DNA of 64,000 nucleotides from Hsuehochloa calcarea (Eukaryota; Streptophyta; Magnoliopsida; Poales; Poaceae). Shown one piece after another: positions 44,481-56,939 of this stretch. The stretch is taken from assembly GCA_036346395.1 (NCBI GenBank), contig CM070615.1:20579282-20643281 (forward strand). The letters run 5' to 3'. Position 1 is the stretch's first letter. Each line of letters starts with the position of its first letter. A program made the translations under genes and the position numbers. Below the pieces are notes generated by a model. That model did no database searches and had not been told where the DNA came from. It saw nothing but the letters and a program-made list of their open reading frames with translations.

Positions 44481-44689
44481 TCATCAAACTTCAAGAAGAT
44501 TCAAGGCAAAGGTATGACTAGCTAGGGCTAAGGATGTGTTCCTAGTATTTTATCGGTCTTGGTGTTTGGTTGGAAGACCGGTTTGCTAGTATAAGATTGT
44601 CGTACTATTAAGAGGGGTCTTGACTAGTAGCATGAGTTAGTCATGTGTTGATAGCCTATTGTGTTTGCTCTAGCTCATCTATGCATGGA

Positions 44690-45075
44690 GCTATTATTTA
44701 CGAATGTATTTTGCAAATGAATGATGCTCCTGCATTTAATCTTTGTAGCATGGGACTATAGTTTACAAATGTGTTTTGCAAATGGTTGAAGTCCATGCAC
44801 CTTGGCCTTGTGGCATGATGCTGTTATTTGCGAATGTGTTTTGCAAATAGTCGAAGCTTATGTTTGATTTCTTGTAGCATGTGACTTAAGTTTGCAAATG
44901 TGTTTTGCAAATGGTGTAAGTCCATGTACCTTATACCTTGTTATGAGTATTCTAAAGGTTGGCAAATGTGTTTTGCATCTTGTTGAGAATATCATCTTGA
45001 AACCTTGTTGAAGTTGCACTCAAATGGGCAAATGTGTTTTGCTATTTGAGCAAAAGAAAATGTGTTTTGCTTCTC
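44690..45075. repeat. Tandem repeat of about 60-bp units with GCAAATGTGTTTTGCAAATGG
   Basis: GAATGTGTTTTGCAAATG-type cores recur at about 44,702, 44,770, 44,830, 44,890, 44,952 and 45,028, joined by GAAGTCCATGCACCTTG-type spacers. Spacing is near 60 bp. It lies in the U3 part of the Copia-type LTR just before the GGTCNGACC cluster. Confidence 0.75.
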
Positions 45076-46271
45076 TGGTCTGCCGGTCAGACCACCTGTG
45101 TGGACCGGTCTGACTGGTGGCAAATCGGTGAACCTGCCATATGTTGGCGGTCGGACCGATTTCCCTCTGTGTTGATTCTTTGTCCGAAAGTTCTGCCGTT
45201 GTGAAAACGGAACTTCCGATGTGAGGAAGTTCCAGGGTTCGTGCAGAACGATTATTCCAGAGAGCGCCCGTTTTAGGACTTAGCCAAATTTTCATCGGGC
45301 GGTCGGACCGGCCAGCTGCGGTGGTCTGACTGATTTGGCGGCGGTCAGACCGGCCATTGCGGTCCGATCGGCCAAAGGCCCAACGGCTAGATTTATAGCC
45401 GTTGGAGGCACGGGCGGTTCGACCGGCCATTTGTTGGCGGTCAGACCGGCCTTGGGCTGATTTAGGGGAATCTTCTCCCAACGGTTAGTTTTTGTGTGTG
45501 GGCTATATATAGCCACCTTGGCTGGTTGGGAGAGGTTGCTGAAATGTTGCTGGTGTTATTGTTGAGTTCTTTGAGCTAAGAGCAAGCATCTATTCTCTTG
45601 TGTGCATGTGTTGCACTTGGTGAGATTAGAGAGCAAACCCTAAGTGCATATGTTGCCTTAGGTAGTGGATTGTGTATCCACTTGAGCGTTGACACTTGAT
45701 TAGTTCAAGTGAACGTCGAGTCTTGTTACTCTTAGTGTTTGCCGACACCTAGACGGCGTGGAGGCGTTGTGCGCGGTGATCTTCTCAAGAAGCTTGTGAG
45801 AAGACCCGGCGTGTTGTGAGTGGTTTGGTGCTCGCCATCTCCGGAGTGGAGGAAGAGCAACCATAGTGGAGCGAGGTGTTGGTTCGTGTTGGAATCGGTA
45901 CAAGTGGTTGTACTTAACTCGGAGGTGTTGGCTTAATTAGTGGAGCTGGTCCAATTTGTTTGGGCTTACCTCAACGTGGATTAGGGGAGACCGGCAAGTC
46001 TCCGAACACCACGGTAAAACATAATTGTGTCATCTTGTTTTTATCTTGTGCTTTACTTTGAGAAATTTACATTACATGCTTTAATTGTTTATATATCATT
46101 GTGTGATTGCTTCCTTGTATTGTTGGTGCACTTAGTTGAGCCTAGTTGATTTATGTTTTAATTGTGCAAAACCAATTCGCTATTAGCTTCCGCATTGTTA
46201 ATTGGTTTTAGAGCTGAAAGATTTTAAAACCGCCTATTCACCACCCTCTAGTCAGCCACCTCGATCTTACA

Positions 46272-49039
46272 GCTGGCATGGGTACGTGAGTAGACGGGGC
46301 GATCAACGCCGCGAATCCAGCAGCACGAGGAGGCTCGGTCCTGGGCCATTCCAGCCCGCGCGTTGAAGATCTAGCAGCGCGAGGAGGCCTGGTCCCGCCA
46401 CGGGATGCACGTCCCAGTGGCAACGCACACAACGCAACGCATGAAACGCATGTGCGGCTCCACGCGATCGTGGCCTTGTGGAGACGATCGAACGGGTGCC
46501 ATCTTTCCGGGTGACGTGGCTAGGCCGGGAGGGGGCCAATCCCACACGCTATTAACATGGGTAATGTTATAGTATAAAACTTGCTCTAACACATTTGTAA
46601 ACTGTCTTGTAGTAAATTAAGAGAGTTGGCTCAGGATAGATGAAGTGGCTACAATGAAATTGGTTATATGCTTTCTACTTTTCTTTTCTTCGCTCCAGTA
46701 AAAATTTTGGTCGATGATGATGGTGGTTGGTTCACCACTTCCACCTAAAAACTAAGCAAAGTTATTTTAATCGAATCTGTCAAAATGCTTTTGCCATTTT
46801 GAGGTAGGATTGCACAAAACCAGTGAAATTTTTATGAAGTTTGCACAAAGCAATGGCATGTTGACAATTATCCAATTTTTAATAGCATTTCTAGAATTTG
46901 AGGTTTGACCAATGACGCAGAACCAAAAACACAATTTGTAAAATATTCTCATAACATAAATATTTTTTTCTGTATAGCTAAACTATCTAGGGATCATGTT
47001 TGTCAATCTTTCTCACTAATACCTTTTTAGTTTTTATGCTAGCCAAAATGCTTGCCTATGTCCCGTATAGAATTAATATGTTTCTTCATCTGTTTTTTCC
47101 TTTTTGAATAACTTTGTCAATGAGTGATTTAAAACACACACGAGATGCTTATCCTTTTTCATATGCTTTGTCGGGCTGAGCCTCCTCTTGCACCATAAGA
47201 GATGCCAAATGTCCAAATGGTGCTGATATTGCCACCCATATAACATCTTCCAGTGTTGATGTCGCATGTAACCTTAGGGCATTCCTAACAATTTGTTACT
47301 ATAGTTTGTTACTAGAGGATAGAAATAAATTTTAAATATAAACACTCCAATAGCTTGTTACTAAAACTTGTTACTAAAGTGCCACACAATGAATTAATTA
47401 TTACATAGGACCCACCTATCATCTTCTCCCCTTTTCTTTTCCTTTCTTCCACTTCCCCCGCCCCCCTTCCTTTTTCTTGGTCTTAGCACCTAGCTTGTTA
47501 ATCACCCAAGTAGCAATCATATTCTCTCCTCCCTCTCTCTCTTCTACCTCACCAAAAAAATGATATAGTGTGATTTTAGCAACAAGCAAAATGACTATTG
47601 GGAGTGTACTTTGTAGGACTGGTATGACAATAGGGGGGAATGGTGCCTTCAACTTTTCCCATTAGTATTCGTCAATTCTTCACTCTAATAGCTATGAGAA
47701 GCTATGAAGTTCATGAAGCCAAAAATCCAAAAGAAATCGTGCTACTACAGTGTTTTCAGGAAATGAACAGTAAGAACAGTTCAGTTTCAACACTATTTTA
47801 GATCCGAAAAGCGACGAAACTTTTGATCCACAAGTCCAAATGACTTGAAACTTAACCCAAGGCTATATCATGACCTTAGGAACCTATCCCAATAAAAAAT
47901 CTGAAAGGACTTGAGAGAATTGGGATCTTTTGGTTCAAGAAGCTTTGCTGCACAAAAATTGGGACAAGACCTAAAAATGAGATAATTCTCAAACCAAAGA
48001 TCTAAATGACTTGAAATTTGGTATGCACCTTCTATAAGATGTCAGGAACCTATTACAATCATTGATTAAGAAAATCATTGCCAAAGTTGTGACATTTTCC
48101 TGTTTGAAGGAAAGTTGCACAAAAACAGGACAAAAACCAAAGATGGTGAATACGACTTGCTCGTGGATGGATGATGGCCAAGATGGAGCTAGATGTGTTC
48201 CAACATATCACAGCAAGCAATAACACCAAAGAAATCAAGGCAAAAACAACTAGATCAAGAAATAACTCGGGGAGGCCAAAGAGAGCAAAAAAACGAGTTT
48301 CTTCATGAACTTGCCATGAAAGTGTCTAGATGGATGGATATTGATTTACAGAGGTTATCTTTATCTATTACACATCCTTAGCATAGCAAGATCAATAAGA
48401 GAAGAGAGGAAGGGAAAAACCAACCAAATTAAGAGCAAATCAATCAACACCCAAGAGATTCATGGAGATGAACAAAGATTGATGCATTGCTACTTGAGGA
48501 TTAAGGTTTTATAGCCACTCCACTTGGAGGACAAGAGATCACACCATAGTACTCAACTTCTCTCAAACCCAAACCCTAGAACTCATGAACATTTGGTCTC
48601 AAGAGAGAATGATTAGATAGATGACCACAAGTCTCCATCCCAGCCCCTTAAATAGATGGACTAACCAGCTACATCCAACCCTTAGTGGATATTATCCACT
48701 TAGCACAATGGGGGAAACCCGATAACCCCCCGCTCGTCAGCACCCTTCATCCACCTTGTTCCCTTGCCCGCTCACCATCGCGCTAGTTCGCCTCGCCAGC
48801 TCCGCCGCCCACCGTTTTGCGCCCAACTAACCTGTCACCTCCGCCAGCCCCCACCCATGCTAGCTACCCCATTCATGGCGCCTTATTCCCGCGCTAGCAG
48901 ATAGACCCAGAGTAGGCCACAAGTTTCTCGCGCTGCCGCCGGTGTCTCACTGTTTTTCTTGCGCGAACGTCCTAGCTATTTAAGCCGTGGTGTGCACACT
49001 GTAATCCTCAACTTGCCCATGTTTCATTTTGTGCAAACC
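46272..49039. other. Repeat-rich intergenic DNA, no gene supported
   Basis: No intact frame or splice pattern is convincing. Positions 47,280-47,640 have TTGTTACTA phrases repeated four times and may be a decayed MITE. Positions 47,690-48,130 hold repeated phrases (TCCAAATGACTTGAAACTTA and CTAAATGACTTGAAATTTGG), as in a decayed LTR. A phrase resembling a TATA region (CCTTAAATAGATGG) is at 48,647. GC-rich sequence follows at 48,720-48,960 without a clear ORF. Confidence 0.4.
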
Positions 49040-51217
49040 TGTCGGACCCCAAATTTGTAACTTGTCACCCACTATGTAAATTTGTGTGTAAATTTATGTT
49101 ATTCTCTAGATCAGTAGATAGCACACACAGATGCATCGTTGGTTCAAACACATATCATGAAAATATGAAGCTATTGCATAATAATAAACAAAGCGTAAAT
49201 ATACTTTATGACGTTTGTCTTTCAAAATGGCCAACTAGTCCAAATACCTTCAAAGAATCAGCAGTGGAAGCAGAATTGAAGTACAATACATGGAACCCTC
49301 ACGATATACCCATAGACAATCGACTGGGGCCCACGACCTAGTTCTTGGCCTTCTTGGTCTTCAGTCTTAACGAATACTCATAATTGTCCATGTAGCATTC
49401 TTTTATGCTTATTGACTAAAAGAATATAAAGAGCGAGCATGAGTACACAACCGTACTCGTAAGCCAACACACAGTGCAATTATTATATATGCAAAGCTAA
49501 TCAAGGGAAGTTCATGGTTCTTTTATTTGCACAAAGCTAAGTTTGAATTAGCATATTTAGTGAGCAAATCTTAAGATCTAGCATTTTCAACCAACACAAG
49601 TTTTATAAAATTGAGTTTTGTTGTAAAATACTAGTGGAGGTTCTAATCTCCTATATCATTGAGTAGCTCCATCCACCCAATGCTCATGTTCTTTCTCGGG
49701 TCACATCTCGTACTTACCACTGGTCCTCGATCAGGCTATCTCAAATTTCTAGGGTTCAAACCACCCACAAATCATTGTTTTATAAAAAAAATAAAAGCTA
49801 GTTCAAGTAAGTTCCCAGCACCGCTCATGACATTGAGTACGGCTATCCAGATAGTTTTCTTACTTTGCAGAGTTTGTACACTTTACCCACAAGAGATAAT
49901 TAACTTATAATGTCTGTCTTGATACGCTTCCATAGGTGTGCGACTAAGATAATTGTTACAAGGCCTTTACAATGTCCCAACTCAACGCAACCCTACACCG
50001 CTTGGTATCACCTCCTTTGGTCTCGCCTCAGGAGGTCCCCTATTTGCGCCATGTAGTTTCTCTATGGCTTCTACCCATACCCACGCCACACACCCACTAG
50101 TGGCGAAGCCACATCGAGGCGAATAAATTAGTTAGCCAGGTCGTACCCATAATAGACTTGTGGTTGTACTGTTTTTTACACGAGAGGTTATCACAAGAAC
50201 TTGGTCCTTTATTGACTTGAGCGGTACTTTCCCATAACCCCTCCATCGTGCTCTTACCAGCACCTGCCACGCTTTTCAGTCACCCGAGTCGAAATCTATT
50301 TTTGGTTTTCCTTTGTTTTAAAAATACCTTTTAGTCCAACATACCAGTCAGGCTCCAGTCTCGACTGTCTAAACTCATTTTCAAATGTTTTTAATGATGT
50401 CAGGGCAAATCATTGCCCATATACCAATGTACCTAAGCAAAGCTAAGCATGACACTTAGGTACGAACTTAATAACTAGTATGTATAATACCATTAGCCGA
50501 GGGTGACAGAGAAGAGTGTTCAAATTCAAGGGTTGGAAATTTATACACAATTATCATTAAGGTATTAACTATGACCTAGACCAACATAGTTGCATAAATA
50601 ATAACAATGCACTTTCATAATTTAAAATAATATAATTGCATTTCAAAAGTACATGCAATATGATTAAAGTGTTGACTCGCCTTGCTCAATATTCTGATAA
50701 CCTCGGTCTTGTTCTTGCTCAATGTTCTGATAATCATCTCGCTCAATGTTCTGACAATCCTATTATTGCTTTTTCTCGGACTGTTGTTCCATCATAGCTT
50801 TAGATTCTATCTACGCAGAATACGATTGAACTCGAGAACATCTGAAAGTAACCAAATGAAATCCATTAAACCCAAGGACATTTAAATCAAATGAAATACT
50901 TCAAACGAAAGTAAATAAACCTAGGTGTGTTTGAAGAAGGAAAACACTTTGAACAAAACTAAACATACCTATCGACATCTTGAAAGAAGGAAGTACTCCA
51001 AATGTGACCAATACATACTCATCTAGAGTTGATGAAGGAAATACTTCAGATGAAGTATATCCAAGGAAGTTGATGTAGAAAATACTTCAGACTAAAGTAG
51101 ATAAACCCAAACTCTATTCATTTGGAAGTGGTAGGGTTTTGGGTTGATAGCCAGACTCAGGGTTAGGTAACCGTTTGATCCGGAGCGAGGGCGAGAGGGA
51201 TTGGACTCTCGGGAAGT
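49040..51217 (-). mobile_element. Partial LTR of the solo-LTR family, broken by a Copia-type insertion
   Basis: Begins TGTCGGACCCC and carries the family landmarks in the same order: CAATCGACTGGGGCCC (49,318), GAGTACACAACCGTACTCG (49,440), TACGGCTATCCAGATAG (49,838), TTGTACACTTTACCCACAAG, and GTCCTTTATTGACTTGAGC (50,205). It is cut at 51,217 where a Copia-type LTR starts. Any continuation must lie to the right of that element, outside the window. A short run of GAAxxxAATACTTCAGA repeats (50,890-51,110) is inside. Confidence 0.6.
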
Positions 51218-53035
51218 TGTGGATTTCATGAGGATATGTTCCAGATCTTAGGATGATGTGACAATTGGCAATGGCGTTTACGGTTTGTCGTTTCACGTGT
51301 TTTCGACAAAGCTACAGGCTTACTGGACAGGGGCGGTCCGACCGGTCCTTGCACGGCGGTCCGACCGGTCCCAAATCGGTCGGACCGGCCATGTGGGGCG
51401 GTCGGACCGGCGGTGACCAAAGTGGTCAAAACGAGCTGGGCCAAAAATAGGTGTTGTAGGCAAGTGAGAGGATCCCAATGCACTTAGTCTCATGATTTTT
51501 GGAGTCTCCAGTAAAAAGTTCTATTGGTTTAAAGTTTCCAGTAGGTTTCGGATTTTCAGGGGTTGAAATTCGGCTAAGTCCCAAGGGGCGGTCCGACCAG
51601 CTCACAGGGAGCGGTCCGACCGCCAAGGGCGGTCCGACCGCCAAGGCGGTCCGACCGCTCACCCGAGCGGTCAGACCGGTTTCTACTTGAACGTCGGCCA
51701 ACTTCGTGGCGATGCTGTTTTGTTAGGTCAAAGTCATTGGTTTCATGGCATATGATCTGCATGATGCATGTTTTGACTAACATGGGTCAAGTTGTGAAGA
51801 ACTTGTTCCCGAATTCGTGTTTGCTTGTCTGTGGTTGTGCAGGTTGCTTGGTGGTCAACGACGGTCAACGGTGAGGAGGATCGGGACTAGACTTGGAAGA
51901 GTTGAGGTTCAGAACGATCGACGATGCCGGGTGAGGTCAATGACTCAGGCGTGACGCAAGATGGACAAGGGTGACCTATTGGCAAATCCATGACGCATGG
52001 TGAAGCGGTTTTAGGTCAAAAGGTTAAAGACGGCGCTTTGCGAAGCGTGCGTGTGTGACCCGTTTGTTAGTGGGTCTTAACGGGAGCCCAATTGAGTCAA
52101 ACCCTAGAGAGTTCTAGGCCTCCACTATAAATAGGAGGAGGTGGTGGCTGCACCCCTTGCTCTCGCTGTTTTTCACCTCTTTTGTTGCTTGCAAAACCCT
52201 AATTGGTTTAGGGGGAGTTGAGGTGGAGGCTAGGGCTTTTCATGGTTTGAGGAGAATTTCGTGATCTTGAATTGACCACTGATCCATGATGGCGTGGGTG
52301 TAATCCAGCAACGATCTCGTTATCAATCTATGCAAGGTTTGCTTGAGATAAGTCTCTTTTCGTTCTTGCTTTCAATTTGGTGATTTTAGGGCTTCCTTTG
52401 ATCCGCGAGTTTGTGATTGATTCTTTCACGTGGATTAGCTTGCTGTGATATGTGTGAATCTATCTAGCATCATCTTGATCATCAATCTCTCACGAACAAG
52501 CATTAGGATCAAGTTTTCGTTCTTGCCCTGCTTTTAGACCTTCGTTAATCAATTGACAATTGCTCAAGATCGTTCCAAGAATTATCATAATATTCGATTG
52601 GAATAGGTCCTCAATAGCATAGAGAAGGTGTGTGCAAAGTTTCGTGAAGTTTGGAGTTGAGAATCAAAAGTTAGACCTAATTGCAACTTCATCATCGGGC
52701 CGCTTTTTTCGCTCAGAGCTCACGGCCGACCGCCCCACACCGAGGGTCGACCGATTTGGTGCCGGTCCGACCGCCCACACCGAGGTCGACCGATTTAGTG
52801 CCGGTCGACCGCCAAGATAACAATGGCCGACCGCCATCTGTTAGCTTTGATTCTTGCTGATTTTTGTTGCATTGCTTAGGGGTTTAATTGTATTCAATAC
52901 TAGTCTTCCGCTGTACTGGTATATTGATCTTCATAGCTTCATCATAGCTATTGGAGTGAAATTGTGTTGAATTCATTATTTGGGAAAAGTGAGCGTGCTC
53001 TATTCACCCCCTCTAGTCGCCTTTTCGGTCCAACA
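51218..53035 (+). repeat. 5' LTR of the second Copia-type element
   Basis: 1,818 bp with TG...CA ends. The TATA box is TATAAATAGG at 52,126. GGTCNGACC clusters occur at about 51,333-51,410 and 51,588-51,680. A more degenerate group (GGTCGACCG forms, with the central base lost) lies at 52,725-52,832. Frames through these clusters are artefacts. Confidence 0.85.
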
Positions 53036-53037
53036 AG

Positions 53038-53050
53038 TGGTATCAGAGCC
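53038..53050 (+). other. Primer binding site (initiator tRNA-Met type)
   Basis: TGGTATCAGAGCC, two bases after the LTR end, same position and sequence as in the element at 611. Confidence 0.85.
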
Positions 53051-53094
53051 CGGTTAGTTCAATCTTGATCTTAACCGGTCACTGAACTTTGGCG

Positions 53095-54367
53095 ATGGAT
53101 AAGTTTTCTACTAAACCGCATATCTTCGATGGACACGACTATGACTATTGGAAGAATCGTATGCGCGTCTTTCTTGAGAGCGAGGACAAGCTATTTGGGA
53201 TGTTGTTAGAGCCTCATTGGTTATTCTGAAATTGCTACACACTTCGCAATTCTTTTGGCTAACAACAATAAGGCTAAGAATCTTTTATATGGTGCACTTG
53301 GTAGACAAGAATATGATAGAATTTGCAATCTTCAATCACAGCATGAAATTTGGAACACTCTCGAAACATATCATGAGGGTTCGTCCCAAATCAAAAGGTG
53401 CGCCAAACAGTTTACAAGCGTGAATACAATAAATTCGAGATGCGTCTGGAGAGAGCATCGATGACATTTTCGATCGCTTTAATAAAGTAATTAATCAAAT
53501 GAAAGTCGTTGATATTGAATATTCTCAATCAAAAAATGCCACCCATCTCTTGGCCGCAATCAACACCAAGGAGTGGGAGATGAAGGCTATTGCTATAGAG
53601 GAAAATGTTGATCTTTCAAGTCTTACTTTAGAATTGCTTTATAGTAAACTCAAGACTCATGATATTAAAAGAGTTGATCATCCCAAGAAAGATAATTTAG
53701 CTTTGGTAGCAGATCCTCTCAAAAGGCTTTTGATGACTCTTTTGAATCTTCTTACGATTTTTATTTACTTGTTTATCTCGAAATTCATGAAGAGGAGCTT
53801 GAAAGTATTCTGAAACAGAGTTAGCTCTTCTAGCTAAAAAATTCACACGGGCCTACAATAATGTGAGAAACAAAAGAGAGGTGGTCCGTGACATGCTATG
53901 AATGTGGTGAGCTCAATCATATCCAGCAAATTGCCCCAAGTCGAAAGGTAAGAGCAATCATAAGGAAGGAAAGCCGACTTGGAAGAAGCCTCCTTTCAAC
54001 AAATCAAGGTATGAGGCTAATAAGCTTGTGAAGGTGCTCACCGGTCCTTGCCGCTTTTGAGGATCAATCCTTGAGCGATGTGGATACCGGGAGTGAGGAG
54101 GACAAGGAGGAGGAGATCCCTCAAGTCAAAAAGAAAGGGAAGGCCAAAGACTTCACTGGCATGTGCTTCATGGCTGACACGGACGACATTGATGATAATG
54201 AGGTATCTTTTTCTTATGATGAGCTTTCTGCTAAATATGATTCTATAGTTGAGCAATTGCTTAGTCAAGATGAAGCACTAGAATTTGTCATGACAAAAAA
54301 TAAGAAATTAGAGTCAAAAATTAGCAAACTGAAAGTAGAACTTAAAAATGCTAAGACTCTTGAACCT
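53095..54367 (+). pseudogene. Frameshifted Copia-type gag, cut by a Gypsy insertion
   Basis: The ATG at 53,095 starts MDKFSTKPHIFDGHDYDYWK, the UBN2 gag start, and hits a stop near 53,226. The homologous reading continues in other frames: ARQEYDRICNLQ-like, then MKVVDIEYSQSKNATHLLAA (53,499 on), then an acidic stretch with KGKAKDFTGMCFMAD (54,130-54,180) that also occurs in the first element as RDFTGMCFMAK. The zinc knuckle reads CYECGELNHIQQ and then loses its last Cys through an indel (about 53,900). At least three frameshifts are needed to follow it. It ends at 54,367 within the coiled-coil part. Confidence 0.75.
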
Positions 54368-55189
54368 TGTCGGTGTATTAGAACCGATCTTACGTAAAGA
54401 TTGTTTGATTCGGGGGGTCTCCTAGAGATAAGATCACGCAGAGTGGATTGACACGGGATGTTTAGACAGGTTCAGGCCTTCTCCGGAGAGAATAATAACC
54501 CTAATCCTGTGTGTATGGTATTCTTGATGATCAAGTAAAAGACTAAGACTATTACAGAGAATAGCACTTGTGTTCCTACTTGACTGGCTCTTGTTCCCTT
54601 CTCCCTATCTCTCTGATTGATGCCCTTATATAGTCGTGAAGAAGTAGCCGTTTCGTCCTACGGAAGATGCGCCTAATTAATGTAGTAACGGGCGCATGAT
54701 GGTAGTAATTACCGCGCCTTGACTTCTTCACGCCGTCCGCAATTATCTTCCGAGATAATGGGGTATTTACACACCATTAATACGCGGAATAATAGTGCGT
54801 GTAGACCGCTCGATTCCTTAATCAATTGGACCTACCGTGCAGTAGGTTTGATTATAAGGTGGTCGTAGTTTTCCTGGTCGTAGAAGGACTTACGATCAGG
54901 TAGCAGTCGTAGAAGAACTTATGACTATGTAGTGGTCGTAGAAGGACTTACGATCAGGTAGCAGTCGTAGAATAACTTACGACTATGTAATGGTCGTAGA
55001 AGGACTTACGACCATGATGTAGTCGTAGAAGAACTTACGACTATGGGGGTGATTGTAGAAGAACTTACAATCAAAGGTTAGGCCTCTCCTTATAGAAATA
55101 AGGGGTACTTACGGGACTATGTGACATCATATTTACCCATAATAAAATTACAGATAAAAGATAAAATGAGGATTATTAGATCCTCGTCA
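54368..55189 (-). repeat. 3' LTR of the Gypsy element
   Basis: 822 bp. On the minus strand it starts TGACGAGGATCTAATAATCC and ends CCGACA. A minus-strand TATA box (TATATAAGG) is at 54,624-54,632. The U3 part carries a tandem run of the hairpin unit GTCGTAGAAGAACTTACGAC (54,855-55,075). The polypurine tract follows at 55,190. Confidence 0.8.
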
Positions 55190-55203
55190 TCTAGCCCCCA
55201 CTT
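55190..55203 (-). other. Polypurine tract of the Gypsy element
   Basis: On the minus strand AAGTGGGGGCTAGA directly precedes the LTR start TGACGAGG. G-rich tracts ending in GGGGGCTAGA are typical of this lineage. Its place fixes the LTR boundary and the element's orientation. Confidence 0.75.
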
Positions 55204-55299
55204 CAAGTGAAAGTAACTTACTTGGTGAAGGTTTAGAAATGGTCTTACGACCATGAAAATGTCGAGAACAATAGTCGAAGGAAGAACTCTTCGATATTT

Positions 55300-55800
55300 G
55301 AATGCTACTTTGACCAGAATTTGTTTGGTCAAGAAGGTTGCTTACAACTATCAAAAGTCATAAGAACCCCTACAACCGTGTAGTAGTCGTAGTAGGCGAT
55401 TGGAGAAAAACCCTTCCGATTGATACTTCTTTTGACCGTAAAGACTTGGTCGAAAGTAATTTTACTTGGAGATGATAAAACAAACATAACTTTCTCGAAT
55501 GCACCGTGCTGGGAATTGCAAGCGATCTCTGAGATCTGTTGATGAGACGGTTCCCAAGTGATCGCAATCGTGAAGATTGTTTACAACTTAAAAGTCGTAA
55601 AAACCCCTACGACCGCCCGGTGGTCGTGAAAGGGGAATCGGAGAAAAGCCTTTCCGATTGATACTTCCTTCACCGTAAATACTTGGTCAAGAATGTAATT
55701 TTGCTTGGGGTGACGATCGCACCTAATTTTTCTCGAATCGGACCATCCGGGAATTGCAACCGCTCTCTCGGACTTGTCCGATGAAATGGTTCCGGCGGTA
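55300..55800. repeat. Tandem duplication of about 240 bp upstream of the antisense gene
   Basis: A segment containing AAAAACCCTTCCGATTGATA, GACTTGGTCGAAAGTAATTT and CCGTGCTGGGAATTGCAAGC (55,400-55,525) recurs diverged at 55,635-55,770 (GAAAAGCCTTTCCGATTGAT, TACTTGGTCAAGAATGTAAT, CATCCGGGAATTGCAACCGC). It would lie in the promoter or leader of the plus-strand gene that follows. Confidence 0.65.
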
Positions 55801-56939
55801 CAACCAACTCCTCTGCACCTATAGGCGAGACGGTTTCGGCGGCGGAGATTGCGCGATTATAAAAACTTACCGTAAGGTAGACTTGGGTTTTACTTTTCCC
55901 CGAATCGCTCCATTGCTCTTGAACTCTTGCTTTCTCCATCCTCGACTAGGTTTCATCTTTTCGCCGCTAACCCAATTAAAAACTTCTTGCTTCGGCGAAA
56001 TGGCCAAGAGAGTTTCGAATGGGAGGAATCGGAGATGGATGCGGCTAAGATCAAGATCTTGGTTGATGCCGGAAGATCCTGAGAAGGCTCGGTGAAGTGG
56101 ATTCCGCTATCGGCAAAGATCGCCATCGGGGAAAATGGGCAAATCCGTCTTCCAAGCGTATTGTGAGTGCGGCCTTCGATTACCGCCCACCCCTTTCTTA
56201 CAAAGAGTACTCGAACACTTTGGGGTGGAACCGTAAACTTAGGTCCCAATTCCATTACCATGTTGAGTGTGTTCGTGTATCTATGCGAAGCATACACGGG
56301 ATTCCATGGATCTCGAGCTGTTCCAATATTATTATGGGATGGCTCGACAAACCGAATCGCCGGAAGTCATGATTTGAAGCTCCACGACTCGAAGTCGAAG
56401 GAGTACATTCAGAGCTTTACCCGTCTTCGTGGTCGGGCCGAGGAAGAGGTGGTTCTCTTGGAAGGTCACCTCTCGAAGACGACCTTTCTTTTGAGGGAAG
56501 GTCGCTGAAAAGAAATCTTCATGGGACTCAACCCCTGAAGATATCAGCCGGATTAGCCCTTATATTCAAGCTATTAAGGACTTGAAGGAAGAAGGGCGGA
56601 CCGGATGGCATGTGGTGAAGGATTTCATCACACGCCGAATTAGTCCTCTGAAGAGCGAGCATCTCCTATGTGGAGGTACTCGGGAGAGGAGACCCCACCG
56701 AGACTATGAGGAGGGTAAGCAATTGTCGACTTAGCTCTCCGTTTGGTCTTTCTCAACCTTGTCTAATATTTTTATCTGTTTACACGCATCTTTCACAGTG
56801 AGGTTGACTCAGTCGACTCATTTGTGAGAAGTCTCCGCCACTCAGAGGGCGGTTCCTCAAGTCATTGCGGTTTTGTCCGCAGATGAAAAGATGGAGCGCC
56901 TAAAGGTAATCAAAAATCTGATTCTTTCTTTAGGACTTT

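Larger units (their letters stand above)
40205..46271 (+). mobile_element. Copia-type retrotransposon remnant: 3' internal end plus one LTR, with a nested solo LTR
   Basis: Positions 40,300-40,777 match the non-coding 3' part of a Copia element: a G-run motif (TTTAGGGGGAGTTTT, about 40,490) and a polypurine tract (AAAGAGGGAAAGAT, ending 40,777). The LTR begins TGAGGTGTCTTG at 40,778 and ends CGATCTTACA at 46,271. It is split by a 3.27-kb solo LTR (40,996-44,265). Without the insert the LTR is about 2.2 kb. It shares with the other two Copia-type LTRs the GGTCNGACC clusters, a TATA box (TATATATAG, about 45,504) and the terminal phrase CGCCTATTCACC...CTAGTC. No gag or pol remains. Confidence 0.65.
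51218..54367 (+). mobile_element. Second gag-only-like Copia-type element, broken by a Gypsy insertion
   Basis: 5' LTR 51,218-53,035 (TGTGGATTTCATGAGG ... CCAACA), then AG and the primer binding site TGGTATCAGAGCC at 53,038. Gag-like sequence starts at 53,095. At 54,368 a minus-strand Gypsy LTR interrupts it, so the rest lies outside the window. It is related to the element at 611: the LTR start (TGTGGAT[A/T]TC[G/A]TGAGGATATGT), the tail CTATTCACCCCC...TAGTCGCC and the gag N-terminus are alike. The LTRs differ enough to represent a different family or subfamily. Confidence 0.8.

Noticed and set aside
47280..47640. Candidate MITE with repeated TTGTTACTA phrases
   Set aside because: No matching terminal inverted repeats or target duplication could be found.
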